Shown: positions 10,701 through 22,018, counted from the first letter of the stretch. The stretch is 64,000 bases of DNA from Opisthocomus hoazin (GCF_030867145.1 NC_134439.1:7973379-8037378); one strand, 5' to 3'. A program made the numbers and translations. The notes: generated from the letters alone by a model not told the origin.

Positions 10701-12446
10701 TGGTGCCGTCCTGCAGCTTGGCATCCCGCACATGGAAAAGCATCTGGGAGTTCTCCACAGACAGCACAGAGGAGAACCTCTCTGAGTTTACCCAAGGTTT
10801 CCATTTACCCATGCACAGCAGCATCGCAGAGGCCTGCATCCGCACCTCCTCTTGCTCCAATCCTTGTTAGCCTCAAAGACGCATCTCACCAAAGGCTGCA
10901 AGTCCCACCAGGACTGCCAGAAAATACAGGAGTGCGTCATGCTTTCCCTTTCACACACTGCCCACAGACTTCCGAGAAAGAGGGTGTTGGTGCTTGCAGG
11001 TTCCTATCTTCTCCTTCCTCTGCCACCTGAAAGCAGCCTCCCAACCTCCCTGTGGGGAGTGGAGAAAATCTCTTCAGCTGCTGCTCCAGACAGACCTCCT
11101 CACATCCCCACGCTGCTGACCCAGGGAGGCTCTCTAGAGAGATGACAGACTGTCACTCATCCCAAGGAGACGAATCAAGTTGCAATCTTTGCTACACCAT
11201 AGTTTCCATAGGGCCAGGGCCGGGGTTTTCAGCACTTGGAGAGTCTTCCTTGAGCAGTGTGGCAGCAGCTGGGCTTTTAACAGCCCCCAAAGTCAGAAGG
11301 TGTTTGAGCATCCCCTCAGGCAGACACACCTGCTGGAGAAGTGCTGCCTCCAAACTCACCGTCACATGGTCAAAGGGGTCTTGGCCACCGCAAAATTTAG
11401 GTAGTAGGCAAAGGAACAGATCATGCAGTCCACTGTCAGGCAACAGAAGGCTGCCAGGAACCTTCCAGCATCTTGCGTCTCATGGTGATCTCAGTGACCC
11501 CAAACATTCCATGTTTAGGGAGGTGTTCATGATCATTTTCTCTGGCCGTATGGTACCCAGCTGGGCACGAGGTCTGTGTCCTGGGAGTGGAAAAGGCCCC
11601 CTTCAAGACCACTCCTGTTCACCTCTGCTATAGGTACAGTCTGAACTGATACAGGACCAGGCAGAGACAAAACATCCCCAGGGTCTGGGTGGACACAAGA
11701 CTCCATTCCCAAAGGCCTCTTTCCAGCTGTGACATAGCTCTGCTCTTCAACACCTCATCTCTGCTTGGATAATTTCATAGCGATTGACTCCTGCGGTACG
11801 AACTTGACTTCCTCTCAGCCTCCCCAAAGTGCCTTTACAGCAAGTGTCTGCTTCAGGCACTCGTTCAGTCTCCAGGACCTCACATCATCCACACTGACAG
11901 AATAGGACTCATATACCCTGGCGAAAAAAAACAGGCCCCAGACATGCTCCTGGTGACCTGCAGGGCTTGCACAGGGAGAGAATGCGACAAATGCATCCAG
12001 CAAAATGTTCCCAACAGCATTGTTAGTGTTGCAGTAGGGTCCAACACTCCCAGCAGAAGCCCACCTGCATGCAACAAGGAGCAACCATCAGAGAGAGGTG
12101 GGAGGAGCAAGAGAAAAGGGTGTGGCATGTCATCTTACCCGGGAGTCCTTAGGCATGTGGACGAGAAGCAGGAGAGCGGTGCCTAGTTCCTGACGACTTT
12201 GCCACAAACAAGCCCACAGGAATGACCCAGGTGCACATCACCTGCCACCACGGGGTGCCACCAGCACTTGAGCTGAGTCTTCTGCCTGCGATGATGTCTT
12301 TCTGCCCCAGAAAGCCAAGGGACTCTCATTCTGGAAATTACAGAAGCCTTCCTATGGGGAAGCACGTGGCATCACCAGGAAATGAAAAGGCAGCAGCGCA
12401 GGAAACCAGGACACAGCCCATGCAATTAGCTGAGACGCTTTGCATT
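7760..12446. other. Long spacer upstream of keratin copy 2
   Basis: I recognise no gene. The empty LTR target reads CTTAGGACAAAAGTG near 7912-7926 and so shows the pre-insertion state of the site occupied in R3-R6. Poly-T at about 10091-10099 and an A-rich run at about 8497-8523 are the only simple-sequence features seen. Confidence 0.6.
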
Positions 12447-12525
12447 TGACGTGAACTTGTCAGAAAATTATTACTTCCCCAAAGGCTGCCTCTGGGCCTG
12501 AGGCAGTGCAGGACTACTATAAAAG
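12447..12525 (+). promoter_or_regulatory. Promoter of keratin copy 2
   Basis: CRE-like TGACGTGA lies at 12447-12454, AP-2-type GCCTGAGGC at 12496-12504 and TATAAAAG at 12518-12525. The spacing is identical to copy 1. Just upstream, the TTTGCGTTTG of other units is TTTGCATTTG here. Confidence 0.8.
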
Positions 12526-12895
12526 GCAGCCCAACTCTCAGCTCTCTCATCCGCTTCTCTCGCCTCCTTCTCATAGGGAATCAGGTGAGTGTGAAGCCTC
12601 TTCTCCTCCTGCTCCAAGATCAGGTCTTTCCCCAATGTCTGTCTCAGCTGACAGGGGCTGTCCCAGCCCTGGGCTGGGAGCTGTGTCTCATGAGAGAGGG
12701 AAGGGCAGAGAACGTCTTCCACTGGGAGAGCCTGGCGCTTAGCTGAAGTGACTCTTCGGCTTTCAGCTGGACAGCCTGTGCTGGGCAAGTAGGGACCTTG
12801 GCTTCCCCATGGTCAGGCGCAGTGCTGCTGCTCATGTGTCCCTGTTTTCTGCTTCCCCCTGCCCTCTCTCACAGGTGCCCCTCCAGCCCAGAGAC

Positions 12896-13201
12896 ATGTC
12901 CTGCTGCAACCCGTGCCTGCCATGCCAGCCCTGCGGCCCAACCCCGCTGGCCAACAGCTGCAATGAGCCCTGTTTCAGGCAGTGCCAGAGCTCCACCGTC
13001 GTCATCGAGCCCTCCCCCGTGGTGGTGACCCTGCCCGGACCCATCCTCAGCTCCTTCCCGCAGAACACCGTTGTGGGATCCTCCACCTCCGCCGCTGCTG
13101 GCAGCATCCTCAGCTCTCAGGGAGTGCCCATCTCCTCCGGAGGCTTTGACCTCTCCTGCATTACCAGCCGCTACTGTGGCAGCAGATGTCAGCCCTGCTA
13201 A
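12896..13201 (+). CDS. Feather beta-keratin copy 2 (majority protein)
   Basis: A 101-residue beta-keratin with Asn5, Leu8 and Ala68. The same protein is encoded by copies 6, 7 and 8. The head has paired cysteines ([14 protein letters not shown]), residues 31-64 are the beta core, and the tail is Ser/Gly/Cys-rich and ends CQPC. Exon 1 ends at 12584, the intron is 12585-12874 (290 bp) and exon 2 starts at 12875. An in-frame ATG inside the intron (12809) would add 29 residues if the intron were kept. That extension is not keratin-like and I reject it in favour of the ATG that follows the acceptor by 21 nt. Confidence 0.95.
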   Translation: MSCCNPCLPCQPCGPTPLANSCNEPCFRQCQSSTVVIEPSPVVVTLPGPILSSFPQNTVVGSSTSAAAGSILSSQGVPISSGGFDLSCITSRYCGSRCQPC

Positions 13202-13505
13202 AGCTGCAGGCGATGTCCCCGGGCACGAACCTCCAAGACCTCAGAACATGGTGCTTGACAGAAGATAGAGCTTTGGGGCATTGCATTTAGAGCTTTGGGC
13301 CATTCTTCTGCTTCTGCTTCTTCTTCTACTCTCCTCTCTCTCTCCTTCCTATGCTGTTGCTGTCTCCCAGTGCCAGCCTGGTAGGGACGTGTTCGCCCCC
13401 CCCCTCTGCAGGGCAAGTAGACGGAACCCCTGCAGAAGCTCCAGCACATCTCAGTGCCTGCCCCTGGCGCTCCCTGTGAGCCACCTCCTCTTCTTTTTCA
13501 GACTC

Positions 13506-13511
13506 ATTAAA
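13506..13511 (+). promoter_or_regulatory. Polyadenylation signal ATTAAA, keratin copy 2
   Basis: ATTAAA about 300 nt after the stop codon. Upstream of it, near 13395-13406, a run of nine C replaces the CTCCCTCCCG found in copy 1. Confidence 0.8.
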
Positions 13512-13532
13512 GTTGTGCTGCATCCAAGCCCG

Positions 13533-14729
13533 GGCCTCCGAGTCCTCCTTTCTTCTGAGGCAAGTCTTCTAGTCTGCTCAGGAAAGAAGGTGGCTTTTTG
13601 AAGAGGGTTAGGGTGGGCACAAAAGAAGACCCTTCCTCAGTCCCAGAGGAAAGAGAGGGGAGGACTCAGTGCACTGGGCTGCCTGCTGTGCCCCGTCCCT
13701 TGGAGCTGAGGAAGACATGCCTGGCTACTCCACAGGCATCGGGCAACAGTCAGCCTTGCTGCATGTGTTTTCAGATGGGCCTGGAGCACAAGGCCCTGTA
13801 GAACGTTCTCTCAACAGAGAGCCCGTAAAACTGCTGTCCTTGAGGGAGGAGCCCATGGCGGCAGGAGGCCAAGGGATGAGGTCTGCAGCCCCTCTGTCTC
13901 TTGGGGAAGGGACGTCCTCTAGGTCTGGATGGAGCTGTGCTGGGGGAGGAGGCTCAAGTGGAGAACGGCTCCAAAGGGTGGCAGCAGTGTGCATCTAGAG
14001 ACAAGAACACCTGGTGACAGCCCACAACCTCATGCCCCCTTGCCTTCCTTTCCATTGCCTCATCTCGGGTCCACAGCCAGCACGCACAAGCACATGCACA
14101 TGAGAGAGGTACCTCATACGGTCCTGGAGCACCTGGCAGGGCCCAGCTGCTGTCCAGATTGGCAGGGCTGAGGCAATTCACCAGTTAGTACTGGTATCGG
14201 CCACACAAATGGACTCACCACTCCCTGTGAATCCAACAGCCCCATGGGCACTGCAGCTCCAGGACAGCACCCAGCACCCAGAGACCCATGGCTGCTCTGT
14301 AGTCCTTGGTCTCCTCCAAGCCTGGGGCAGCTTGCCTCGGCTTCTGAGGCGGCACCACTGCCAGGCTGCAGCTCTGATCCAGAAAGGTTCTGTGCAAGTG
14401 CAGTTACCCCCTTTGCAACATTAGCAATAGTCTACCATAGAAAGAACAGAGATTCTGACAGACGACTGGATATTTTTGAGGAAAAATTCTCGTCCCCTCA
14501 CCCAGCAAGCAGTTCCCGAGGACTACTGCAAGCATGGCCCTGATCACAAGCACATCTCCTGCATGGTTCGCACCCTTTTCAGTGCTGCACAGCTGAAGAT
14601 GCAATTTGGGGTATGTGGAAAGGCCTTTAACCTATGCGGAGATTGACACGTGCCTTAGGAGCTGTAAGAAGCTCGTCCTAGGAGCGAGGATACTGGCTTC
14701 TCAAGTAGGGATGCTCAGGCTGTATGGGA
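13533..14729. other. 3' spacer after keratin copy 2
   Basis: No gene is seen. It is almost identical to the 3' spacer of R1, including the isolated telomere-like GGGTTAGGG. Confidence 0.6.
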
Positions 14730-15107
14730 TGTGGATTGTTGCCAAAGACTGATGGACATTTTGAAGGACCCTCAGCTCAGTGATAGCCAGCAAGCAAGGG
14801 GAAGACGACTGTGCCAGTCAGCAGGCAACGCCAATGGTCTTCCTGGTGGCAAGGAAAGTCTGCCTCATTTTTGGCACACCGTTGGTGGGGTAGCAAATCG
14901 CCACAAAGGAAGCCTGTCGAGGAAGAAATGCGGTAAGGTCTGGAGGTGCTTATTGCTCCATGCAGTGATAATGAGGTGGTGGTTCCCCATCAGGGTTAGA
15001 AGATACATGGAGAAGATAATGGCACCTGGGGCCACGTGCCCACCCAGGGAGGTCAGGAAGCCCAGCAGAAGGAGATCAGTTACAGGTGTCCTGCTCTTCT
15101 TTGCCAC
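14730..15107 (-). pseudogene. Olfactory receptor-like N-terminal fragment, R3
   Basis: The ATG is at 15105-15107. The N-terminus reads MAKKSRT and the TM1 exit reads GNHHLIITAW, a variant shared only with R4. The frameshift and early stops are the same as in the other copies. The LTR element inserted 159 bp upstream of this ATG. Confidence 0.67.
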
Positions 15108-15266
15108 GGCTCTAAATATTACAAAGGAGGTTATCTGAAAGTGAAAAAATAATCTGCCCGAAGGAAGACCCTAACTAATACAAATGTCACCCAGAGATTG
15201 CAAATAGTCACCTGCATGATCATCCGCTCTAAGCTTTTCTGTCCCCAGAATGCACTCGCTTAGGAC

Positions 15267-15920
15267 TGATACCTGTAAACATAAAATTTCCACTTACCAC
15301 AGTGATTGTAATTAAACTAAAGTAGATCCTTGCTGTTTTGAGAAGACAGGAAAGATCTAAGATAAAGAGGCTCCTCAATAACACTACTTAGACAAACTTG
15401 ACTTGCTGATTTGAGAAAACAGGAAAGCTCTAAGATAGAGAGGCTCCTAAATAATTCTACCCCAGACAGCTCAGCCTTGGGAGGACAGATGTACCAAGCT
15501 ACAGAGACAAAGAGGCACCAAGAGGGCAACAAGACCGGAGCAAAACTACCTGGAAGGACACGGTATACGTAATCTTAGAACTGCGTTTGCGCAGAAACAA
15601 AGGTCAACCAGCGGACACTGTGATGAGGAGTATAAGCCTTCATCTTGAGACCCCCCAAGACCACCCGAGGATGCTAACAGACATGTGTGAAAGATATTAA
15701 CATAAGCTAATTACTTCTTAGGAAAGTCATGAATATGCTAAGTATTTCTCGGAAATATAATGAATATGTATGTTGTGATTGTATTTAACCTGAAATGGCA
15801 GGGTGTTTGGCATGCACATTTGGAGGACAGATCCCCCGTGTGCCCAGCGCTGTAATGAAGAATACCTGCTTAGTAGTCTGCTGACTATTGAGTCTTCAAT
15901 TCCACCTTTTCACGGCATCA
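15267..15920 (+). repeat. Left (5') LTR of element copy 1
   Basis: 654 bp, starting TGATACCTG and ending GGCATCA immediately before the leader. The U3 part contains two 73-bp direct repeats, and TATAAG occurs at 15631-15636. No canonical AATAAA was found in the presumed R region (the nearest is TAATGAAG). Confidence 0.82.
15329..15474 (+). repeat. Two 73-bp direct repeats in left LTR
   Basis: Copies at 15329-15401 and 15402-15474 share CTTGCTG, TTTGAGAA, ACAGGAAAG and AGAGGCTCCT in register. Duplicated blocks in U3 are typical of retroviral enhancers; enhancer function here is inference. Confidence 0.75.
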
Positions 15921-15924
15921 TTTC

Positions 15925-15942
15925 TGGCGACCCAGGCGGGAC
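15925..15942 (+). other. Retroviral primer-binding site
   Basis: TGGCGACCCAGGCGGGAC begins 4 nt after the left LTR and starts with the obligatory TGG (complement of the tRNA CCA end). From memory it best fits the 3' end of tRNA-Arg(CCG), with about two mismatches. The tRNA identity should be treated as tentative. Confidence 0.65.
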
Positions 15943-16083
15943 CCACTCTGCTGCGCTGCAGGACCCGCTGACAACAGGACTCCCTAGGGTACCCCCGGGA
16001 GTTCCCAGAGAGACTCCTCGCCTCATTTGGATCACTGCAGGAGCAGACAAGGACCATCTCAAGCAGTAAAGGTATTCTTCTTT

Positions 16084-16291
16084 TTTCCTTTCCTTTCCTT
16101 TCCTTTCCTTTCCTTTCCTTTCCTTTCCTTTCCTTTCCTTTCCTTTCCTTTCCTTTCCTTTCCTTTCCTTTCCTTTCCTTTCCTTTCCTTTCCTTTCCTT
16201 TCCTTTCCTTTCCTTTCCTTTCCTTTCCTTTCCTTTCCTTTCCTTTCCTTTCCTTTCCTTTCCTTTCCTTTCCTTTCCTTTCCTTTCCTTT
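16084..16291. repeat. (CCTTT)41 / (AAAGG)41 microsatellite
   Basis: Forty-one uninterrupted CCTTT units sit in the leader of the R3 element. The equivalent sites in R4, R5 and R6 have three. The extra 38 units (190 bp) account exactly for the length difference between this element and the other three (1470 against 1280 bp). The tract is a perfect homopyrimidine mirror repeat on the + strand. Long minus-strand frames repeating KERKG arise only from this tract. Confidence 0.97.
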
Positions 16292-16409
16292 CTTTCTCTG
16301 TTTTGAAATGTGAGACCGGTCATTTGGAGAGTTCTCGTAAGTCATAGGTGATGTCCTACGCTGAGCGATGTATCCCAGACTGCTAGTGTCTGAGGGTATA
16401 CATTTTGGT

Positions 16410-16531
16410 ACGTTGGTACAAGCACGAGTTGAGCTTTGTACTTCTGGAATAACGTAGTTTTGGTAGCTGTACGTTGGTACAACCATGGGTAAAGCTTTGT
16501 ACTTCTGTAATAATGTACATTCGGTATTGGT
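16410..16531 (+). repeat. Two 61-bp direct repeats in right part of element
   Basis: Two imperfect copies at 16410-16470 and 16471-16531 share ACGTTGGTACAA and AGCTTTGTACTTCTG. They differ in sequence from the 73-bp repeats of the left LTR. This looks like the enhancer block of a second, different U3. Confidence 0.7.
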
Positions 16532-16630
16532 ACACTTATGAAACCCGCTTCAGTTGTACTGCTGGCGATACAGATTTGTTGGTACTGACCTCGGATATCT
16601 CGGATACTGGCTCTTTAACATATTGTTAGG

Positions 16631-16736
16631 CACATTTGGAGGAGAGATCCCCTGTGTGCCCGGCGCCGTCATAAAGAATACCTGCTTAATAGTCTGCCGA
16701 CTATTGAGTCTTCAATTCTGACTTTTCACGGCATCA
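16631..16736 (+). repeat. Partial right LTR (R-U5-like end)
   Basis: 106 bp align without gaps to the last 106 bp of the left LTR (15815-15920), with 11 mismatches. Upstream of 16631 the two ends are unrelated. Confidence 0.8.
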
Positions 16737-16740
16737 GGAC

Positions 16741-19700
16741 AAAAGTGAACATAAATGGATTATTAGGGTGCTAGAAAAATGAATAAGCACGGTGGGTTTT
16801 CTTCCACTTCATCTACTCCCAACCAGCTGCTCTCGACAGTTTAAAGAATATCCTGGGAAATGTTTTTCAGATGTGATCCTTTTTGAGCCTGAACCGTGCT
16901 GTTCTCCCTTGCGTACTTTTATTCTCGCCAAGCATAATTGCAATTACCCATTTCTCAGAAAGGTGTCAGATGGGAGTCTTGTCCATGTTCTTTCCTGGCT
17001 GTGCTCCTGGTCCTGTCCTCCATCTTCTTATTTCTTCCTTATGGTCATGTTTCTCAAAGGCTTCCTATTGTGCTGTTTGGAGTAGCTTTGTCATGTCCTC
17101 TGGTGGGCTTGTCCCGGGCTGGCTGCCAGACACCCACCCACTCTTTCTCAAGCCCCCTCCTCCATAAGGCAGGGGGAGAAAAGAAGGTGAAAAGACTCAT
17201 GGGTCAAGACAAAGACAGGGAGATCAAATACCAGGTACCCTCACCGGCAAAACATATTCAGCCTGGGGAAGATGTATGTCAATTATCAAAACTCAAAAAC
17301 AAAATAAGATGGTGAGAAACAAAGACAAAAAACAAGATCAAAAAAAACCCAAAAACACTTTCAGGTATGTAGGTATGCTTTTCAACCATACCTGGCAATT
17401 TCTTTGACCTCTACCCTCAGCTCCAGGTAGCGAGTCAGACACTGGTCACCTTCAGGCAATCACCATCTCCCAGGTGCGGAGGAAGGTCTCCTGAAGGCAC
17501 TGCTGGGTTTGAAAGCAGGCAATGCTCCCCACACTCTCCTCCTGCCTGCACTTCCAGGCACATTCTCTCTGCATACTCATCATCCCGGCAGTGGGCACCT
17601 ACCTGCTGTCCCCAGAGACCAAGGCTTCACTTCTTCCTCACTGAAACCCTCAAGCAGTGGCACTGGGGGGTTCACCAGTGCACTGAGTGGTTTGGCCTTG
17701 CCAGGGCATCTTCATCTCCTCTCCCTTCCTGGGATACCAGAGCCTTGTTTCAGGGAGAGTCTGTCCGCCAACAGACCTCACTCACCAACAGGATCTGCAG
17801 CCAAATAGCGGAGGGCAGATCAGTGCCAGCAAGGGAGGAAAACTCACCCCGTGCTAAGCTTTGCTGGCCAAAGCTGCTAGGCTGGGTGGAAGGAAGGCAC
17901 AGCCGCGGAGGGCGTCCTCAGGGACCCAGGAGCTAGCTAAGATAACAGGGAATCAGAAGGAGGATGTCATGTTCTCGGAGAGGCTCCTTGGATCCCTCAC
18001 AACGACGGATGTGTCCGAGCCCACCACATCAGGACCAGGCACTGCAGACTGTTCTCCGGAGGCTCTGGGAGATGGGAAAGCAGGCAGCTGGGGCAAAGCA
18101 CAGCTCCCCTCTAGGGGCACCCTGGCAGGAGGTGACAGGCGTTCTTGCACACTGGGATCCACACTGAGCTGAGGTGCATGTGGAGACCAGCGCTCCAGTT
18201 TGTGTGTGAGAAAGTCGAAACACCACCTCCCAGCCTCACGAGCAGAGCGTCTGGAAATGGCTCAGGGGGGAAGGGGAAGTTAAAAGTGAGCAGGAGAAGA
18301 CATTTGCTCTTCTCTTGCGTGAAGCACTCCCTCTGTGGTTCTGCCTGCTCTGGTACGGAAGAGTTTTTGTCCCTCAGGCAAGAGCCCACTGAACCTCTTC
18401 ATGGAGGACATCCAGGGGGTGATCCTGCAGGCGGCCATGTGGAAGAATCAACCCCTGAGCTCTCCACACACGCAATGTGCACGCAGCTTTTCAGCTGTCA
18501 GCGCAGACAAGGAAGCAGAGAAGATGCGAGCATGTTAATCGAGCGGGTTAATGCAGAACCTCTACCTGCCTGCACCCTTCCATCCCTCTCATCCCTCTTC
18601 CATCTCTCTCAGACACAGGACATCTCTTTTCTTCACATGCTTCAATCTCTTTGCCTCCTGCTGATGCTCTCTCTTCTGTCTCTGCTTCTCACACACTCCA
18701 ATTTGATACAGACTGTGCACAGAGGGACAAGCTCATTCCTAGAAAAGCAGTGAAGAGCTGTTTTCTGTCAGGAAACTGGGACGTGTGGATTCCCCCCATC
18801 AAGGCTGTGGTGATTCCCCTGAGGTGGTGGAGTGACAGCAAAAGCAAAGACAGAACTTGGAGCATTGGTGGGAATCCGGCTGAACAGGATATCTTCCCCA
18901 GTCTCTAGCTGAGGGATCATCTTCACAGGCTGAGCATTTGGCTGATGTCCAGGTGCACGCCTAGGAAGAGATTTTCCTTCCTCGGGCTGTTTTGGCTAGG
19001 ACATAAAGCCACAAGAGCAGTCAAGTCTCACAACAAGGGATCCCTTCTGCAACATTGCGCTGCAGAGGAGGCTGAGGGAAGAATACGAGCATGAAAAGCC
19101 AGTCGCATACATCTTTTGAACACTCATTGCCCTGCTGCTTTTAGCTTCAGCTCAGGGTGTTCGATGGAGCCTTGTGGTGTTCTGGTGGCATCCCTCAATA
19201 GCTCTCCCACAAGTCCAGGCCCTGCGTGAACCTGACAGTTTCATTGGGCTACTTTGCTCCTTGCTCAAGACCCTGGGTCTGATCTCAGACACAAAAGTCA
19301 CACCAGCATGCTGTTAATGACAGTTGTCTTTGCTGCACAGGCTGCGGAGCCAGAGACCCAGCCTCACCACAACCGCAACATGCTACTGCTGGACAAGCTG
19401 AGGTCTATAAGCAAACAGTGCTGGGGAGGGAAGCACTCCACAGGGAACACTCACCCACACACTCCCTCTTTCTGTGTTGTGCTACATGCAGTGGGTAACC
19501 ACGTGGGCTCAGCAGAGAGGCAGTTTATGCCGTCCTGCAGCTTGGCATCCCGCACAGGGAAAAGCATCTGGGAGTTCTCCACAGACAGCACAGAGGAGAA
19601 CCTCTCTGAGTTTACCCAAGGTTTCCATTTACCCATGCACAGCAGCATTGCAGAGGCCTGCGTCCGCACCTCCTCTTTCTCCAATCCTGGCTAGCCTCAA

Positions 19701-21264
19701 AGACGCATCTCACCAAAGGCTGCAAGTCCCACCAGGACTGCCAGAAAAAGCAGGACTGTGTCATGCTTTCCCTTTCACACGTTGCCCACAGACTTCCGAG
19801 AAAGAGGGTGTTGGTGCTTGCAGGTTCCTATCTTCTCCTTCCTCTGCCACCTGAAAGCAGCCTCCCAACCTCCCTGTGGGGAGTGGAGAAAATCTCTTCA
19901 GCTGCTGCTCCAGACAGACCTCCTCACATCCCCACGCTGCTGACCCAGGGAGGCTCTCTAGAGAGATGACAGACTGGCACTCATCCCAAGGAGAGGAATC
20001 AAGTTGCAATCTTTGCTACACCACAGTTTCCATAGAGCCAGGTTTTTCAGCATTTGGAGATTCTTACTTGAGCAGTGCGGCAGCAGCTGGGCTTTTAACA
20101 GCCCCCAAAGTCAGAAGGTGTTTGAGCATCCCCTCAGGCAGACACACCTGCTGGAGAAGTGCTGCCTCCAAACTCACCGTCACATGGTCAAAGGGGTCTT
20201 GGCCACCTCAAAATTTATGTAGTAGGCAAAGGAACAGATCATACAGTCCACTGTCAGGCAACAGAAGGCTGCCAGGAACCTTCCAGCATCTTGCGTCTCA
20301 TGGTGATCTCAGTGAGACCAACATTTCCGCGTTTAGGGAGGTGTTCATGATCATTTTCTCTGGTCGTATGGTACCCAGCTGGACACGAGGTCTGCGTCCT
20401 GGGAGTGGAAAAGGCCCCCTTCAAGACCACTCCTGTTCACCTCTGCTATAGGTACAGTCTGAACTGATACAGGACCAGGCAGAGACAAAACAACCCCAGG
20501 GTCTGGCTGGACCCAGGACTTTCTTCCCAAAGACCTCTTTCCAGCTGTGACAAAGCTCTGCTCTTCAACACGTCATCTCTGCTTGGCTAATTTCATAGCG
20601 ATTGACTCCTGCGGTACGAACTTGACTTCCTCTGAGCCTCCCCAAAGTGTCTTTAGAGCAAGTGTCTGCTTCAGGCACTCGTTCAGTCTCCAGGATCTCA
20701 CATCATCCACACTGACAGAATAGGATTCAAATACCCTGGCGAAAAAAAACAGGTCCCAGGCATGCTCCTGGCGACCTGCAGGGCTTGCACAGGGAGAGAA
20801 TGCGGCAAATGAGCCCAGCAAAATGTTCCCAACAGCATTGTTAGTGTTGCAGTAGGGTCCAACACTCCCAGCAGAAGCCCACCTGCATGCAACAAGGAGC
20901 AACCATCAGGGAGAGGTGGGAGGAGCAAGAGAAAAGGGTGTGGCATGTCATCTTACCCGGGAGTCCTTAGGCATGTGGACGAGAAGCAGGAGAGCGGTGC
21001 CTAGTTCCTGACAACTTTGCCACAAACAAGCCCACAGGAATGACCCAGGTGCACATCACCTGCCACCACGGGGTGCCACCAGCACTTGAGCTGAGTCTTC
21101 TGCCTGCGATGATGTCTTTCTGCCCCAGAAAGCCAAGGGACTCTCATTCTGGAAATTACAGAAGCCTTCCTATGGGGAAGCACGTGGCATCACCAGGAAA
21201 TGAAAAGGCAGCAGCACAGGAAACCAGGACACAGCCCATGCCATTAGCTGAGACGCTTTGCGTT
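16741..21264. other. Long spacer upstream of keratin copy 3
   Basis: No recognisable gene. R3-specific points are an extra CCGGC-containing 6 bp near 17243 and loss of one GGGCCA near 20037 (shared with R4 and R5). Long open frames such as the 202-codon one at 18145-18753 change length between units and look fortuitous. Confidence 0.6.
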
Positions 21265-21343
21265 TGACGTGAACTTGTCAGAAAATTATTACTTCCCCAA
21301 AGGCTGCCTCTGGGCCTGAGGCAGTGCAGGACTACTATAAAAG
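21265..21343 (+). promoter_or_regulatory. Promoter of keratin copy 3
   Basis: TGACGTGA at 21265-21272, GCCTGAGGC at 21314-21322 and TATAAAAG at 21336-21343. Exon 1 carries CTCTCGTCC where R1 and R2 have CTCTCATCC. Confidence 0.8.
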
Positions 21344-21712
21344 GCAGCCCAACTCTCAGCTCTCTCGTCCGCTTCTCTCGCCTCCTTCTCATAGGGAATC
21401 AGGTGAGTGTGAAGCCTCTTCTCCTCCTGCTCCAAGATCAGGTCTTTCACCAATGTCTGTCTCAGCTGACAGGGGCTGTCCCAGCCCTGGGCCGGGAGCT
21501 GTGTCTCATGGTAGAGGGAAGGGCAGAGAACGTCTTCCACTGGGAGAGCCTGGCACTTAGCTGCAGTGACTCTTCAGCTTTCAGCTGGACAGCCTGTGCT
21601 GGGCAAGTAGGGGCCTTGGCTTCCTCATGGTTGGTTGCAGTGCTGCTGCTCATGTGTCCCTGTTTTCTGCTTCCCCATGCTTCTCTCGCAGGTGCCCCTC
21701 CAGCCCAGTGAC

Positions 21713-22018
21713 ATGTCCTGCTGCAACCCGTGCCTGCCATGCCAGCCCTGCGGCCCAACCCCGCTGGCCAACAGCTGCAATGAGCCCTGTTTCAGGCAGT
21801 GCCAGAGCTCCACCGTCGTCATCGAGCCCTCCCCCGTGGTGGTGACCCTGCCCGGACCCATCCTCAGCTCCTTCCCGCAGAACACCGTTGTGGGATCCTC
21901 CACCTCCGCCGCTGTTGGCAGCATCCTCAGCTCTCAGGGAGTGCCCATCTCCTCCGGAGGCTTTGACCTCTCCTGCATTACCAGCCGCTACTGTGGCAGC
22001 AGATGTCAGCCCTGCTAA
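21713..22018 (+). CDS. Feather beta-keratin copy 3 (Val68 form)
   Basis: This 101-residue protein is identical to copy 2 except that Ala68 is Val (GCT to GTT), at the edge between the beta core and the Ser-rich tail. Exon 1 ends at 21402, the intron is 21403-21691 (289 bp, acceptor after a CTTCTCTCG stretch) and exon 2 starts at 21692. The exon 2 leader reads CCCAGTGACATG instead of CCCAGAGACATG; G at -3 is kept. It lies about 5 kb downstream of the retroviral element on the same strand. The frame is intact with no sign of decay. Confidence 0.95.
   Translation: MSCCNPCLPCQPCGPTPLANSCNEPCFRQCQSSTVVIEPSPVVVTLPGPILSSFPQNTVVGSSTSAAVGSILSSQGVPISSGGFDLSCITSRYCGSRCQPC

Larger units (their letters stand above)
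7343..14690 (+). repeat. Tandem unit R2 (7348 bp, no LTR insertion)
   Basis: The second copy keeps the same order of parts. It resembles R1 through the spacer but shares with R3 the C-rich patch in the keratin 3' UTR (about 13395-13406). That suggests exchange with its right-hand neighbour. Confidence 0.95.
15267..16736 (+). mobile_element. Non-coding endogenous retrovirus-derived LTR element, copy 1
   Basis: The element is bounded by TGAT...ATCA and flanked on both sides by GGAC (15263-15266 and 16737-16740), a 4-bp target duplication. It contains a complete left LTR, a primer-binding site, about 140 bp of leader, the CCTTT microsatellite, and about 440 bp ending in a sequence related to the last 106 bp of the left LTR. 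No gag, pol or env coding was seen, so it cannot move on its own. The orientation is + (the PBS follows the left LTR), the same as the keratins. A 4-bp duplication is usual for gammaretrovirus-type integration; further classification would need a repeat library. Confidence 0.88.

Noticed and set aside
12809-12895. In-frame ATG in the intron adding 29 residues to the keratin (also in copies 4-8)
   Set aside because: It lies inside a well-defined GT-AG intron, is lost in copy 1 by one base, and the added residues are not keratin-like.
15896-16486. 196- and 137-codon minus-strand frames rich in KERKG repeats
   Set aside because: They are translations of the AAAGG microsatellite and disappear in the other element copies.
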